The notes: a model not told the origin generated them from the letters alone. A stretch of DNA of 64,000 bases from Actinomadura sp. NAK00032 (GCF_013364275.1 NZ_CP054932.1:8432001-8496000), one strand, 5' to 3'. Shown: positions 1 to 8,617, counted from the stretch's first letter. Program-made: numbers and translations.

Positions 1-510
1 GAAGGGGTAGTTCCAGGGGGCGATCAGCGCGACGACGCCCTTCGGGTGCCGCAGCTCCCGGACCCGCGTCAGCCCCGGCATCATGCCCTGCCGGCGCTTC
101 GGCTTCAGCAGCCCCGGGGCCCGCCGGGCGTAGTACAGCGAGCACAGCGCCACGTCGAGGAACTCCTCCAGCGCGTGGCGGCGCGCCTTGCCCGTCTCCA
201 GCTGGATGACGTCGAGGATCTCCTCGCGGCGGGCGACCAGCGCGTCCGCCAGCCGCAGGAACGGCTTGACCCGCTCGCCGGCCGGCAGCGCCGCCCAGGC
301 CCGCTGCGCCTCGCGGGCGCGCGCGTAGGCCTTGCGGACGTCGTCGGCACCGGAGATCGGGACGGTCGCGAGGGGCTCACCGGTGAACGGGCCGGGAATG
401 GTCGCGGTCTCGGAGCCGTCCGAGGCGACGTGGGAGGCCAGCCGGTCGATCAGGGTCTGGGGGAGCGTGTGCTCTGCCGCGCCTTTGGCAGGGACCGTCG
501 GGGATGCCAT
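1..510 (-). CDS. Succinic semialdehyde dehydrogenase, N-terminal part (gene continues past the window edge)
   Basis: Aldehyde dehydrogenase superfamily; likely oxidises succinic semialdehyde to succinate with NAD(P)+ in the cytoplasm (GABA shunt end step). Reading from an ATG at 510 gives 170 residues to the edge. They include the first part of the NAD-binding domain (ETGKARRHALEEF) and end at ALIAPWNYPF, the cofactor-binding stretch typical of ALDHs. The catalytic Cys and Glu lie outside the window. The order of conserved blocks resembles actinobacterial GabD2-type proteins; substrate is inferred from resemblance only. It is divergent from a TetR gene, with a palindrome at 550-567 between them, so that regulator may control it. 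Confidence 0.85.
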   Translation of the reverse strand, partial: MASPTVPAKGAAEHTLPQTLIDRLASHVASDGSETATIPGPFTGEPLATVPISGADDVRKAYARAREAQRAWAALPAGERVKPFLRLADALVARREEILDVIQLETGKARRHALEEFLDVALCSLYYARRAPGLLKPKRRQGMMPGLTRVRELRHPKGVVALIAPWNYPF

Positions 511-549
511 GCAGGCAGCGTATGACCACCTGCCCATTTTGGCTACCCG

Positions 550-567
550 CAAGTAACGCGCTACTTG
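550..567. promoter_or_regulatory. Candidate TetR-type operator (18-bp near-palindrome)
   Basis: Half sites CAAGTA and TACTTG flank ACGCGC. The 18-mer matches its own reverse complement in 8 of 9 base pairs. It lies 40 bp upstream of the dehydrogenase start and 218 bp upstream of the divergent TetR gene. Such palindromes between a TetR gene and its divergent target are commonly operators; binding here is inferred. Confidence 0.5.
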
Positions 568-784
568 GAGTGAAATGCCCCACCCGATCGCGTTACGTCC
601 GTCTCTGCCTGACAAGCGGCCCTGAACGGAGCGTTCCAACCGCCCGGACTTGCGCAACCGGGAGACTGACCATGCTCCGCCGGTGTATCCCCGAAGGAGA
701 GAATCTCGGCGCGCGTACCGCGGACGGAGGGCCGGCCGCGCGCGCACGGGGGCGCGCGGGTCTCGACACGGAGGGGAACAGCGA

Positions 785-1492
785 ATGACGGACGCCCACG
801 GCGACCAGCGGCCAGCGGCGGGGGCGGCCGGCCGGCCGCCGTCCGGCGGTCCGCGGCCGCGCCGCGACCGCGAGCAGACCCGCACCGCGCTGCTCGCCGC
901 CGCCGAGCGCCTCTGGGCCGAGCGCGGCATCCACGGCGCCTCGCTGGACGACATCGCGGCGGCCGCGGGCCTCACCAAGGGCGCCGTCTACTCCAACTTC
1001 GCGGGCAAGACCGACCTGCTGCTGGCCCTGATGGAGCGCATCACCAGCGACCGCACCGGCCCGGAGGTCTGCGACGAGCTGCGCGCCGCCGAGCGGGACG
1101 CCGCGCGCGACGCCGCCCGCGAGGCCGCCGTCACCGGCCGCCCGCCCCGCCGCGGCGCCGCCGACGACCGCCCCCGCCGCCTCGCGCTGCTGCTCGTCGA
1201 GTTCTGGCTCTACGGCATGCGCGACTACGCCGCCGGCTGGCGCATCGCCGACTGGTACGCCGAGCGCCGCGACCGGCTGGCCCGCGAACTCGAACCCGCC
1301 GACGGCGGCACCGGCTCCTCCGCCGACGGCGGCACCGACCGGATCGGGCCCGGCGACCGCGCCGCCCTCACCATGGCCCTCGACTTCGGGCTGGCCTTCC
1401 AGCACCTGCTGGACCCGGCCCGCGTCCCCGCCGACCTCTACGCGACCGGCAAGACGCTGGTGCAGGCGCCCCGCCCCGACCGGCCCGCCTGA
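785..1492 (+). CDS. TetR/AcrR family transcriptional regulator
   Basis: A 235-residue DNA-binding repressor-type protein. The helix-turn-helix lies at about residues 36-86, with the TetR signature GLTKGAVYSNFAGKTDLL. The rest is an Ala/Arg-rich ligand-binding domain with an unusual Asp/Arg-rich segment near residues 100-125. I chose the ATG at 785 because GAGGGGAA stands about 8 bases before it. The frame is open upstream to 650, but that stretch lacks TetR homology. The gene is divergent from the dehydrogenase gene and convergent with glpD. The ligand cannot be told from sequence. Confidence 0.88.
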   Translation: MTDAHGDQRPAAGAAGRPPSGGPRPRRDREQTRTALLAAAERLWAERGIHGASLDDIAAAAGLTKGAVYSNFAGKTDLLLALMERITSDRTGPEVCDELRAAERDAARDAAREAAVTGRPPRRGAADDRPRRLALLLVEFWLYGMRDYAAGWRIADWYAERRDRLARELEPADGGTGSSADGGTDRIGPGDRAALTMALDFGLAFQHLLDPARVPADLYATGKTLVQAPRPDRPA

Positions 1493-1520
1493 GCGCGGGC
1501 CCGGCCGAAGGCGTGCGGGA

Positions 1521-3260
1521 TCAAGGAGTCGCCACCGGGACGATGTCGGGGGCGCCGCGGCGGTGCGCGTCGGCCTCCTGGTCGCCGTCCTGCGTCTGGG
1601 AGGCGCGCTCGGCCTCCACGCGCTTGCGGTAGTACTCGATCTCGCGGTCGCGCTGCTTCTTGGACCAGCCGAGCACCGGGGCCAGCAGGTCGGCGGCCTC
1701 CTGGGCGACGCCGACGCCGCGGTCCCACGTCTCGATCGAGATCCGGGTGCGGCGGGCGAGGACGTCGTTGAGGTGCCGGGCGCCCTCGTGCGTCGCGGCG
1801 TAGACGACCTCGGCGCGCAGGTAGTCGTCGGCGCCGGTGAGCGGCTTGGCCAGGTCCGGCTTGTCGGCGATCAGGCCGAGCAGGTCGTCCAGCAGGGTGC
1901 CGTAGCGGCGCAGGAGGTGCTCGATGCGGGCGACGTGCAGGCCCGAGCGGGACGCCAGCCGGTGGCGCGCGTTCCACATGGCCTGGAAGCCGTCGCCGCC
2001 GACGAGCGGGATGCGGTCCGTGCAGGACTCGGCGACCTTGCCGTCCAGGCCGTGGGCGACGGCGTCTATGGCGTCCTTCGCCATGACCCGGTACGTGGTG
2101 TACTTGCCGCCCGCCACGAGGACCAGGCCGGGCACCGGGTGCGCGACCACGTGCTCGCGGGACAGCTTGGACGTCTCCTCGGTCTCCCCCGTGAGCAGGG
2201 GCCGCAGGCCCGCGTAGACGCCTTCCACGTCGTCGTGCGTGAGCGGCGTGGACAGCACCGAGTTGACGTGGTCGAGGACGTAGTCGATGTCGGCCTTGGA
2301 CGCGGCCGGGTGCGCCCGGTCGAGGTCCCACGCGGTGTCGGTGGTGCCGATGATCCAGTGCCGCCCCCACGGGATCACGAACAGCACGGACTTCTCCGTA
2401 CGCAGGATGATCCCCGTCGAGGAGTGGATGCGGTCCTTCGGGACGACCAGGTGGATGCCCTTGGACGCCTTCACGTGGATCTGGCCGCGGCCGCCGACGA
2501 GTTCCTGGATGTCGTCCGTCCAGACGCCGGTGGCGTTCACGACCTGCTTCGCGCGGACCTCGCTGGTCGTGTTGCCCTCGAGGTCGCGGATCCGCAGGCC
2601 GGTGACGCGCTCGCCCTCCCGCAGGAAGCCGAGGCACTGGGTGCGGGACGCGATCTGGGCGCCGTACTGCGCCGCCGTCCGCAGCGCCGTCATCACGAAG
2701 CGGGCGTCGTCGACCTGCGCGTCCCAGTACTGGATCGCGCCGGTGAAGGAGTCCTTGCGCAGGGACGGCGCCAGCCGCAGCGCCCCGCGCCGGGTCAGGT
2801 GCCGGTGGTGCGGGACGCCGCGCGTGCTGCCCATCTGGACCGCGAGCGCGTCGTACAGGGCCACGCCCGCACCGAGGTACGCCCGCTCCCACACGCGGTG
2901 GGTCGTCGGCAGCAGGAACGGGACGGGCCTCACCAGGTGCGGCGCGATCTGCTGGAGCAGCAGGCTGCGCTCGGTCAGCGCCTCCCGGACGAGGTCGAAG
3001 TTGTACTGCTCCAGGTAGCGCAGACCGCCGTGGATCAGCTTCGAGGAGCGCGAGGACGTGCCGGACGCGAAGTCGCGCGCCTCGACCACCGCGACCGACA
3101 GGCCGCGGGTGGCCGCGTCGAGCGCCGCTCCGGCGCCGACGATCCCGCCGCCGACGACGACCACGTCGAACTCCTCACGGGCCATCCGATCGAGCGCCGC
3201 GGCGCGTTCCGCCGGGCCCAGCCGGGAGCTTCCGAGGCCCGTCACCGGTGAAGCCGTCAT
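1521..3260 (-). CDS. glpD: Glycerol-3-phosphate dehydrogenase (FAD-dependent)
   Basis: Oxidises sn-glycerol 3-phosphate to dihydroxyacetone phosphate and passes electrons via FAD to the quinone pool; peripheral on the inner face of the membrane. The 579 residues are typical for aerobic GlpD. The dinucleotide-binding motif GGGIVGAG is at residues 37-44. The DAO-family signature SSRSSKLIHGGLRYL is at 69-83. The C-terminal third (from about 420) is the helical DAO_C domain. The ATG at 3260 follows a GGGGGA ribosome-binding stretch. No glpF or glpK adjoins, so glycerol uptake is encoded elsewhere. A more precise actinobacterial subtype (GlpD1 or GlpD2) cannot be assigned. Confidence 0.93.
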   Translation of the reverse strand: MTASPVTGLGSSRLGPAERAAALDRMAREEFDVVVVGGGIVGAGAALDAATRGLSVAVVEARDFASGTSSRSSKLIHGGLRYLEQYNFDLVREALTERSLLLQQIAPHLVRPVPFLLPTTHRVWERAYLGAGVALYDALAVQMGSTRGVPHHRHLTRRGALRLAPSLRKDSFTGAIQYWDAQVDDARFVMTALRTAAQYGAQIASRTQCLGFLREGERVTGLRIRDLEGNTTSEVRAKQVVNATGVWTDDIQELVGGRGQIHVKASKGIHLVVPKDRIHSSTGIILRTEKSVLFVIPWGRHWIIGTTDTAWDLDRAHPAASKADIDYVLDHVNSVLSTPLTHDDVEGVYAGLRPLLTGETEETSKLSREHVVAHPVPGLVLVAGGKYTTYRVMAKDAIDAVAHGLDGKVAESCTDRIPLVGGDGFQAMWNARHRLASRSGLHVARIEHLLRRYGTLLDDLLGLIADKPDLAKPLTGADDYLRAEVVYAATHEGARHLNDVLARRTRISIETWDRGVGVAQEAADLLAPVLGWSKKQRDREIEYYRKRVEAERASQTQDGDQEADAHRRGAPDIVPVATP

Positions 3261-3375
3261 CGCTCATCCCCCCACAGCGTTCGGTTTCCGAGCAGTACCT
3301 ACCCAAGAGTAAGGACGGGTCCACCCCGGAAATTTCCCCACCGGGAGTGGGTTCGCTCTCAGTCGGCGGACCGGC

Positions 3376-4503
3376 TCAGTCGGTGGACCTGCGGGGGGCC
3401 ACCACGACCTGGACCCGCTGGAACTCCTTCAACTCCGTGTAACCGGAGGTCGCCATCGCGCGGCGCAGCGCCCCGATGAGGTTCATCGAGCCGTCCGCGA
3501 CGTGGGACGGGCCGTGCAGGATCTGCTCCATCGTCCCGATCGTCCCGAGGTCGAGGCGGGTGCCGCGCGGGACGTCGCCGTGGTGGGCCTCGCTGCCCCA
3601 GTGGTAGCCCCGGCCCGGGGCCTCGGTGGAGCGGGCGAACGGCGAGCCGACCATCACCGCGTCGGAGCCGCAGGCGAACGCCTTGGCGATGTCGCCGCTG
3701 TTGACCATGCCGCCGTCGGCGATGACGTGCACGTACCGGCCGCCGGACTCGTCCATGTAGTCGCGGCGGGCGGCGGCCACGTCGGCGACCGCGGTCGCCA
3801 TCGGGACGGCGACGCCGAGGACGGTCCGCGTGGTGTGCCCGGAGCCGCCGCCGAACCCGACCAGCACCCCGGCCGCGCCCGTCCGCATCAGGTGCAGCGC
3901 GGCCGTGTAGGTGGAGCAGCCGCCGACGATCACCGGGACGTCGAGGTCGTAGATGAACTGCTTGAGGTTCAGCGGCTCGGCGCGGCCGGACACGTGCTCG
4001 GCGGACACGGTCGTGCCGCGGATCACGAAAAGGTCGACGCCCGCGTCGATCACGGCCTTGTGGAACTGGGCGGTGCGCTGCGGGGACAGCCGCGCCGCGA
4101 CGGTGACGCCCGCCTCCCGGACCTCCTGGATCCGGCGGCCGATCAGCTCCTCCTTGACCGGCTCGGTGTAGATCTCCTGGAGCCGCTGGGTGGCGCGGAC
4201 GTCGTCCAGCGAGGCGATCTCGGCGAGCAGCGGCTCGGGGTTCTCGTAGCGCGTCCACAGCCCTTCGAGGTCGAGCACGGCCAGGCCGCCGAGCCGGCCG
4301 ACGGCGATCGCGGTGGCCGGGCTGACGACGCTGTCCATCGGCGCGACGACCAGCGGCATCTCGAACCGGTAGGCGTCGATCTGCCAGGCGACGCTGACCT
4401 CCTCGGGGTCGCGCGTCCGGCGGGACGGCACGATGCCGATGTCGTCGAAGGCGTACGCCCGGCGGCCGCTCTTGCCCCGCCCGATCTCCACCTCAGCAGC
4501 CAC
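3376..4503 (-). CDS. guaB3: GuaB3 family IMP dehydrogenase-related protein
   Basis: A 375-residue TIM-barrel protein of the IMPDH/GMP reductase superfamily with no CBS domains. It is the paralogue that sits beside guaB in actinobacteria. The phosphate-binding segment VIADGGMVNSGDIAKA is clear. At the active-site loop, where guaB has GPGSICTTR, this protein reads GGGSGHTTR, so residue 223 is His instead of the catalytic Cys. Normal IMPDH chemistry is therefore doubtful; the family's actinobacterial role is not settled. The GTG at 4503 was chosen over longer starts because AAAGGAAC stands 3-10 bases before it and homology begins there. Downstream of guaB on the same strand, separated by a repeat element. 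Confidence 0.88.
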   Translation of the reverse strand: MAAEVEIGRGKSGRRAYAFDDIGIVPSRRTRDPEEVSVAWQIDAYRFEMPLVVAPMDSVVSPATAIAVGRLGGLAVLDLEGLWTRYENPEPLLAEIASLDDVRATQRLQEIYTEPVKEELIGRRIQEVREAGVTVAARLSPQRTAQFHKAVIDAGVDLFVIRGTTVSAEHVSGRAEPLNLKQFIYDLDVPVIVGGCSTYTAALHLMRTGAAGVLVGFGGGSGHTTRTVLGVAVPMATAVADVAAARRDYMDESGGRYVHVIADGGMVNSGDIAKAFACGSDAVMVGSPFARSTEAPGRGYHWGSEAHHGDVPRGTRLDLGTIGTMEQILHGPSHVADGSMNLIGALRRAMATSGYTELKEFQRVQVVVAPRRSTD

Positions 4504-4515
4504 TCTGTTCCTTTC

Positions 4516-4680
4516 ATCGCCCTTGGCGTCAGGTGCTGGAGCACCGTCCTTCGGCGGGCGACGCGGCGATCGCCGCATCGCTCCGACTCCCCCAGGGGCT
4601 CGCTACGCGATCAGGTTCTCGCACGCTCGAACCTGGCTTCGCACGCGATCGCGACGTTTCGGTTGTTGCAGGTCTGGGTT
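4516..4680 (-). repeat. Dispersed intergenic element, copy A (guaB-guaB3 spacer)
   Basis: This sequence recurs at 21951-22116. The core 4563-4656 matches 21997-22091 at about 85-90% by eye with one 1-base indel; similarity continues more weakly on both sides. It fills almost the whole guaB-guaB3 spacer and ends 12 bases before the guaB3 start. On the minus strand it can form a stem of CAGGTTC with GAACCTG, and both arms are unchanged in copy B. A second small stem pairs GCGAT with ATCGC. The intact shared stem suggests a structured RNA or a mobile palindromic unit; function unknown. Confidence 0.75.
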
Positions 4681-4694
4681 CCTACCCGGGGATT

Positions 4695-6191
4695 CTATCG
4701 GCCTTGGTAATTCGGGGCCTCGACGGTCATCTGGATGTCGTGGGGGTGGCTCTCCCGCAGCCCGGCGGCGCTGATGCGCATCAGCTGGCCGCGTTCCTGC
4801 AGCTCGGGGATCGTCCGGGTGCCCGCGTACCACATGGACTGGTGCAGCCCGCCGACGAGCTGGTGCGCGACGTTGGCGAGCGGCCCGCGGTAGGGCACCT
4901 GGCCCTCGACGCCCTCGGGGATCAGCTTCTCCTCGGCGCTGACGTCGGCCTGGGCGTAGCGGTCCTTGGAGTAGGACGCGCCGCGCTCGCGGTTGCGCAT
5001 CGCGCCGAGCGATCCCATCCCGCGGTAGGACTTGTACTGCTTGCCGTGGACGAAGATCAGCTCGCCCGGCGACTCCTCGACCCCGGCGAGCAGGCTGCCG
5101 AGCATGACCGTGTCGGCCCCCGCGACCAGCGCCTTGGCGATGTCGCCGGAGTACTGCAGGCCGCCGTCGCCGATCACCGGGACGCCCGCCGCCCGCGCCG
5201 CGCGGGCCGCCTCGGAGATCGCGGTGATCTGCGGGACCCCGACGCCGGCGACGATGCGGGTGGTGCAGATGGAGCCGGGCCCGACCCCGACCTTGACCCC
5301 GTCGGCGCCCGCGTCCACCAAGACCTGCGCCCCGGCCTGGGTGGCGATGTTGCCGCCGACGACCTGCACGCCCGAGTTGCCCTTGATCGAGGCGATCGTG
5401 TCGGCGACGCCCTTGGAGTGGCCGTGCGCGGTGTCCACGATGATCACGTCGGTGCCGGCCTCGATGAGGGCCTTCGCGCGGCGGATCGCGTCCTCGCCGA
5501 CGCCGACCGCGGCGGCGACGAGCAGCCGGCCGTCGGCGTCCTTGGTGGCGTCCGGGTACTGCTCGCTCTTGGTGAAGTCCTTGGTGGTGATGAGGCCCTT
5601 GAGCCGGCCGTCGGCGTCCACCAGCGGGAGCTTCTCGACCTTGTTGCCCGCCAGCAGCCGGAACGCCTCGTCCCGCGCCACCCCGACCGGGGCGGTCACC
5701 AGCGGCATCGGGGTCATCACCTCGCGGACCGGGCGCGACAGGTCCGACTCGAAGCGCATGTCGCGGTTGGTCACGATGCCGACCAGCACGCCGCGCACGT
5801 CGGTCACCGGCACGCCGGAGATCCGGTAGCGGGCGCACAGCTCCTCGACGTCGGCGAGCGTCGCGTCCGGCAGGCAGGTGACCGGGTTGGTGATCATCCC
5901 GGACTCGGACCGCTTGACCCGGTCGGCCTCCTCGGCCTGGTCCTCGATGGACATGTTGCGGTGCAGCACGCCGATGCCGCCCTGCCGGGCCATGGCGACC
6001 GCCGTCCGCGCCTCGGTCACCGTGTCCATCGCCGCCGAGACGAGCGGGATCCGCAGCGAGATCTCACGGGTCAGCCTGGTCGTGGTGTCGGCCTCGCCGG
6101 GCTGGAGGTCGGAGTAGCCCGGGAGCAGGAGCACATCGTCGAAGGTCAGGCCCTGCGGAAGGAACTTGTCGGGCTCGGCGGCGGGGTTCAT
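4695..6191 (-). CDS. guaB: Inosine-5'-monophosphate dehydrogenase
   Basis: Converts IMP to XMP with NAD+, the committed step of GTP synthesis; cytoplasmic tetramer. The 498 residues are a full-length IMPDH. The catalytic barrel opens with LTFDDVLLLPGYSD. Two CBS domains lie at about 95-205. The active-site loop GVGPGSICTTR has the catalytic Cys309, and the mobile flap follows RGMGSLGAM. The ATG at 6191 has GGGAAGG five bases upstream; upstream in-frame codons lack homology. The gene heads a guaB-guaB3 pair, as in mycobacteria, with a DUF5319 gene divergent upstream. Confidence 0.96.
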   Translation of the reverse strand: MNPAAEPDKFLPQGLTFDDVLLLPGYSDLQPGEADTTTRLTREISLRIPLVSAAMDTVTEARTAVAMARQGGIGVLHRNMSIEDQAEEADRVKRSESGMITNPVTCLPDATLADVEELCARYRISGVPVTDVRGVLVGIVTNRDMRFESDLSRPVREVMTPMPLVTAPVGVARDEAFRLLAGNKVEKLPLVDADGRLKGLITTKDFTKSEQYPDATKDADGRLLVAAAVGVGEDAIRRAKALIEAGTDVIIVDTAHGHSKGVADTIASIKGNSGVQVVGGNIATQAGAQVLVDAGADGVKVGVGPGSICTTRIVAGVGVPQITAISEAARAARAAGVPVIGDGGLQYSGDIAKALVAGADTVMLGSLLAGVEESPGELIFVHGKQYKSYRGMGSLGAMRNRERGASYSKDRYAQADVSAEEKLIPEGVEGQVPYRGPLANVAHQLVGGLHQSMWYAGTRTIPELQERGQLMRISAAGLRESHPHDIQMTVEAPNYQGR

Positions 6192-6422
6192 GACAACCTT
6201 CCCGTATCGGTTGCGGCATCGGGCCAGGTCAAAGGACCCTGTACCCATGGTAGGGCGTCCGCCCGCACCGGCGCGGGCTCTTGCACGCCGCGGCCGCGTG
6301 GCCTTGATGACATCAGGCAACACGCCGGACGCCCCTGAGCATTCCCCCGCCCGGCGGACACTCCGCGTGATTGTTCGCGCACAGAGGAGACCGGGGGGTG
6401 CACCTTTCGGGGCTCGCGGCAG

Positions 6423-6428
6423 TAGCGT
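6423..6428 (+). promoter_or_regulatory. -10 box for a leaderless DUF5319 transcript
   Basis: TAGCGT is followed by exactly six bases and then the GTG start at 6435. A TANNNT box six or seven bases before the start codon is the usual layout for leaderless actinobacterial mRNAs. There is no Shine-Dalgarno sequence. A weak -35 candidate, TGCACC, lies 18 bases upstream. Confidence 0.5.
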
Positions 6429-6434
6429 GGGAGT

Positions 6435-6824
6435 GTGCACGATGACGCACCGCTCGACCCGTTCGCCGGAGACCCGGAGGATCCGGCGGCGGCGCTCGGC
6501 GACCCCGGCGACGAGGCCGCTCCGCTCAGCGTGACGGAGCGGGAGGACGTGCTGGCCGACCTCGCCGACCTGGAGGTCTTCCGTGCACTGCTGGAGCCGC
6601 TCGGCGTGCGCGGCCTCACCGTCGACTGCGGCGACTGCGGCAAGCTCCACTACATCGACTGGGAACTGCTGCACGGCAATCTGCGCCATCTGCTGGACGC
6701 CGGGCTGCCCCGCGTCCACGAGCCCGCCCTCTCCCCGGATCCCGTCGACTACGTCAGCTGGGAGTACGCCCGCGGCTACGTCGACGGCGTGATCGACAGC
6801 GAAGAGGGCCGGGACGAGAACTAG
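6435..6824 (+). CDS. DUF5319 family protein
   Basis: A 129-residue acidic cytoplasmic protein of unknown function that is conserved beside guaB in actinobacteria. An Asp/Ala-rich N-terminal 35 residues precedes a compact domain. The conserved centre VDCGDCGKLHYIDWELL contains a CxxC pair that could bind a metal. The domain ends in SWEYARGYVDGV. The GTG at 6435 directly follows a -10 box at leaderless spacing. It is divergent from guaB and convergent with the anti-sigma gene, the same arrangement as between guaB2 and rsdA in Mycobacterium. No biochemical role can be given. Confidence 0.85.
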   Translation: MHDDAPLDPFAGDPEDPAAALGDPGDEAAPLSVTEREDVLADLADLEVFRALLEPLGVRGLTVDCGDCGKLHYIDWELLHGNLRHLLDAGLPRVHEPALSPDPVDYVSWEYARGYVDGVIDSEEGRDEN

Positions 6825-6866
6825 CGCCCGCCGGGGCCGGGCGCCCGCCGGGGTCTTCCGCCGGGG

Positions 6867-7739
6867 TCAGTCGTCCCAGCGCGGTGCCCGGTAGCGGTCG
6901 TTGCGGCGCTCCGCCTCCCGGCGCAGGGCGGCCAGGTCGTCCAGGTCGAGGACGGGGTCGTCGCCGGGCGCGGCCTCCGGGCGGTCGGACGGCGCCGAGC
7001 GCGTGATCCTGACCGGGCCCTCCGGGCGGCGGTGGTGCCGCCGGGGCGGGAAGAGGTCGTCCAGGCGGCGCTTGAGGCGCGCGATGTCCTCGCGCTCCTG
7101 GCCCCGGGAGGGCCGGCCCGTCCTCGTCGGTTCGGGCGCGGGCGCCGGCGCGGCGGACGGCTCCTGCGGGCGGGCGCGGGTCGCGGCGTCGGCGTCGCCC
7201 GCCGCCGGCGCCGCGGCCGGGACGGCCTGCTCGGACGCGCGCGGCGCCGGCGCGGCGGCCGTCGAGCGGTCGGCCGCGCCGCCGCCCGCCGCCGCGACGC
7301 CGGTGCTGGCGAGGACGGCGCCCACCACGCCGAGGGCGACGATCGTGCGCGGCCCGCGGCGGCGGGGGCCGGACGGCGCGGGCGGCGCCGGCGGGGCGGG
7401 GTCGGCGGTCTGGTCGTCGACGTCGATGATCAGCGCGTTCAGCAACCGCACCGCCGGGTCGGGGTCGTCGCCGGCGCACGCGGGCGGGGCGGGCGAGGCC
7501 GGGGCGGCGGCGGGCGCGGGCCCGGCCGGGCGCCGCGCCGCCAGCGACTCGATCAGGGCGTCGGTGCGGCGGACGGCCGCCAGGTCCGCGGCCGGCGGAC
7601 TCGCCGCCGCGGCCGCCACCTGTAGCCGAGCCGGGGCCTGTAGCCGAGCCGTGGCCGGGGCCGGGGCATCACCGGAGTGCGAGGGCTCGGCCGGATTCGG
7701 GGCGCCCCCGATGCCGGTGAGGGGGCCTCGCTCCGTCAA
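6867..7739 (-). CDS. Anti-sigma factor of the RsdA (anti-SigD) type
   Basis: Predicted single-pass membrane protein that holds the adjacent sigma factor inactive. It has 290 residues. An N-terminal cytoplasmic region carries the sigma-binding signature, two short blocks DLAAVRRTDALIESLA and AVRLLNALIIDVDD. One transmembrane helix follows (IVALGVVGAVLASTGVAAA, near 130-150). The Ala/Pro-rich outer part has an Arg-rich segment near its end. It starts with TTG at 7739 inside the sigma stop codon (TTGA overlap), with GAGGAG upstream, so the two proteins are translationally coupled. The family is known to release sigma after proteolysis; the signal is not visible here. Confidence 0.78.
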   Translation of the reverse strand: MTERGPLTGIGGAPNPAEPSHSGDAPAPATARLQAPARLQVAAAAASPPAADLAAVRRTDALIESLAARRPAGPAPAAAPASPAPPACAGDDPDPAVRLLNALIIDVDDQTADPAPPAPPAPSGPRRRGPRTIVALGVVGAVLASTGVAAAGGGAADRSTAAAPAPRASEQAVPAAAPAAGDADAATRARPQEPSAAPAPAPEPTRTGRPSRGQEREDIARLKRRLDDLFPPRRHHRRPEGPVRITRSAPSDRPEAAPGDDPVLDLDDLAALRREAERRNDRYRAPRWDD

Positions 7740-8416
7740 GCGATCGACTCCTCTCGCGCCATCGCCCGGAGCCGGGCCAGGGCGCGGTGCTGCGCGACCC
7801 GGACGGCGCCGGCGGACATGCCGAGCACGTTGCCGGTCTCCTCGGCCGACAGCCCCGCCACGACGCGCAGCAGCACCAGTTCGCGCTGGTGCTCGGGCAG
7901 CCGCGTGAGCAGGTCGCGGGCGCGCTGCGCCTCGATGTAGCGGACCACCGTCTCCTCCGGCCCGGGCCGGTCGTCGGGGCCGTCCGGCAGGTCCTCGGTG
8001 GGCACGGCGGCGCGCACCGCGCTGCGCATCGCGTCCGCGATCTTGTGCGCGGCGATGCCGAAGACGAACGAGGCGAAGGGGCGGCCCATGTCCCGGTAGC
8101 GGGGCAGGGCCGACAGCACGGCGATGCAGACCTCCTGGGCCACGTCGTCGGCGATGTGGTACTGCCCGGACACCCGGCCGAGCCGGGCCCGGCAGTACCG
8201 GACGATCATGGGACGCACCTCGGCGATGAGGACCTCGATGGCGCCCGGATCGCCCTGGACGGCCCGGTTCGTCAGCTCCTTGAGGTCGCCGTCGGCGGCG
8301 TCCGCCGCCCGCAGCGCCCGCGTCCCGCGGCCGGTGTCGCGGCCCGTGTCACGCCCCGCGTCGCGGGGCGCCGGCGGGGCCGGACCCCCCGAGGGTTCGG
8401 CAGCGCGCGCGGTCAT
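7736..8416 (-). CDS. RNA polymerase sigma factor, SigD/ShbA type
   Basis: Sigma-70 family factor of the extracytoplasmic-function size class, orthologous in position to mycobacterial SigD and streptomycete ShbA (which drives transcription of the main sigma gene in Streptomyces griseus). Region 2 contains VRYCRARLG and ADDVAQEVCIAVLSALPRYRDMG. Region 4 contains LPEHQRELVLLRVVAGLSAEETGNVLG then AVRVAQHRALARLR. The start is uncertain: ATG 8416 is preferred because codon use becomes coding-like from there, but ATG 8452 and GTG 8506 are in frame. A TAGTAT box at 8528-8533 could be its -10. It overlaps the anti-sigma gene by four bases. Confidence 0.85.
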   Translation of the reverse strand: MTARAAEPSGGPAPPAPRDAGRDTGRDTGRGTRALRAADAADGDLKELTNRAVQGDPGAIEVLIAEVRPMIVRYCRARLGRVSGQYHIADDVAQEVCIAVLSALPRYRDMGRPFASFVFGIAAHKIADAMRSAVRAAVPTEDLPDGPDDRPGPEETVVRYIEAQRARDLLTRLPEHQRELVLLRVVAGLSAEETGNVLGMSAGAVRVAQHRALARLRAMAREESIA

Positions 8417-8617
8417 GGTCCCGGCGAAGCATCCCTCGGTCACGTCAAGCATGATGCCCAGCACCGCCGGGCGTGTCTGCCCCGTCGTTGACAACGGAAT
8501 GGTCACAGTGCTGGAACGAACCTGGGAATACTACGTCATGCGATCATTTCATTGCCGCGCGTCACGAAACATTAAACCGCCCATCGGGCAAAGAACGTCC
8601 CATCCCGGTACATAACG

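Noticed and set aside
1563..3251. Long open frame opposite glpD; similar long frames lie opposite guaB, groEL, glmS, secY and many others
   Set aside because: At this GC content the complementary frames of real genes stay open. They encode Arg/Gly/Val-rich sequence with no family features, and the other strand has a clear gene.
7736..8506. Longest start of the sigma factor at GTG 8506
   Set aside because: Codons between 8417 and 8506 have non-coding third positions and no ribosome-binding site; kept only as a noted alternative.
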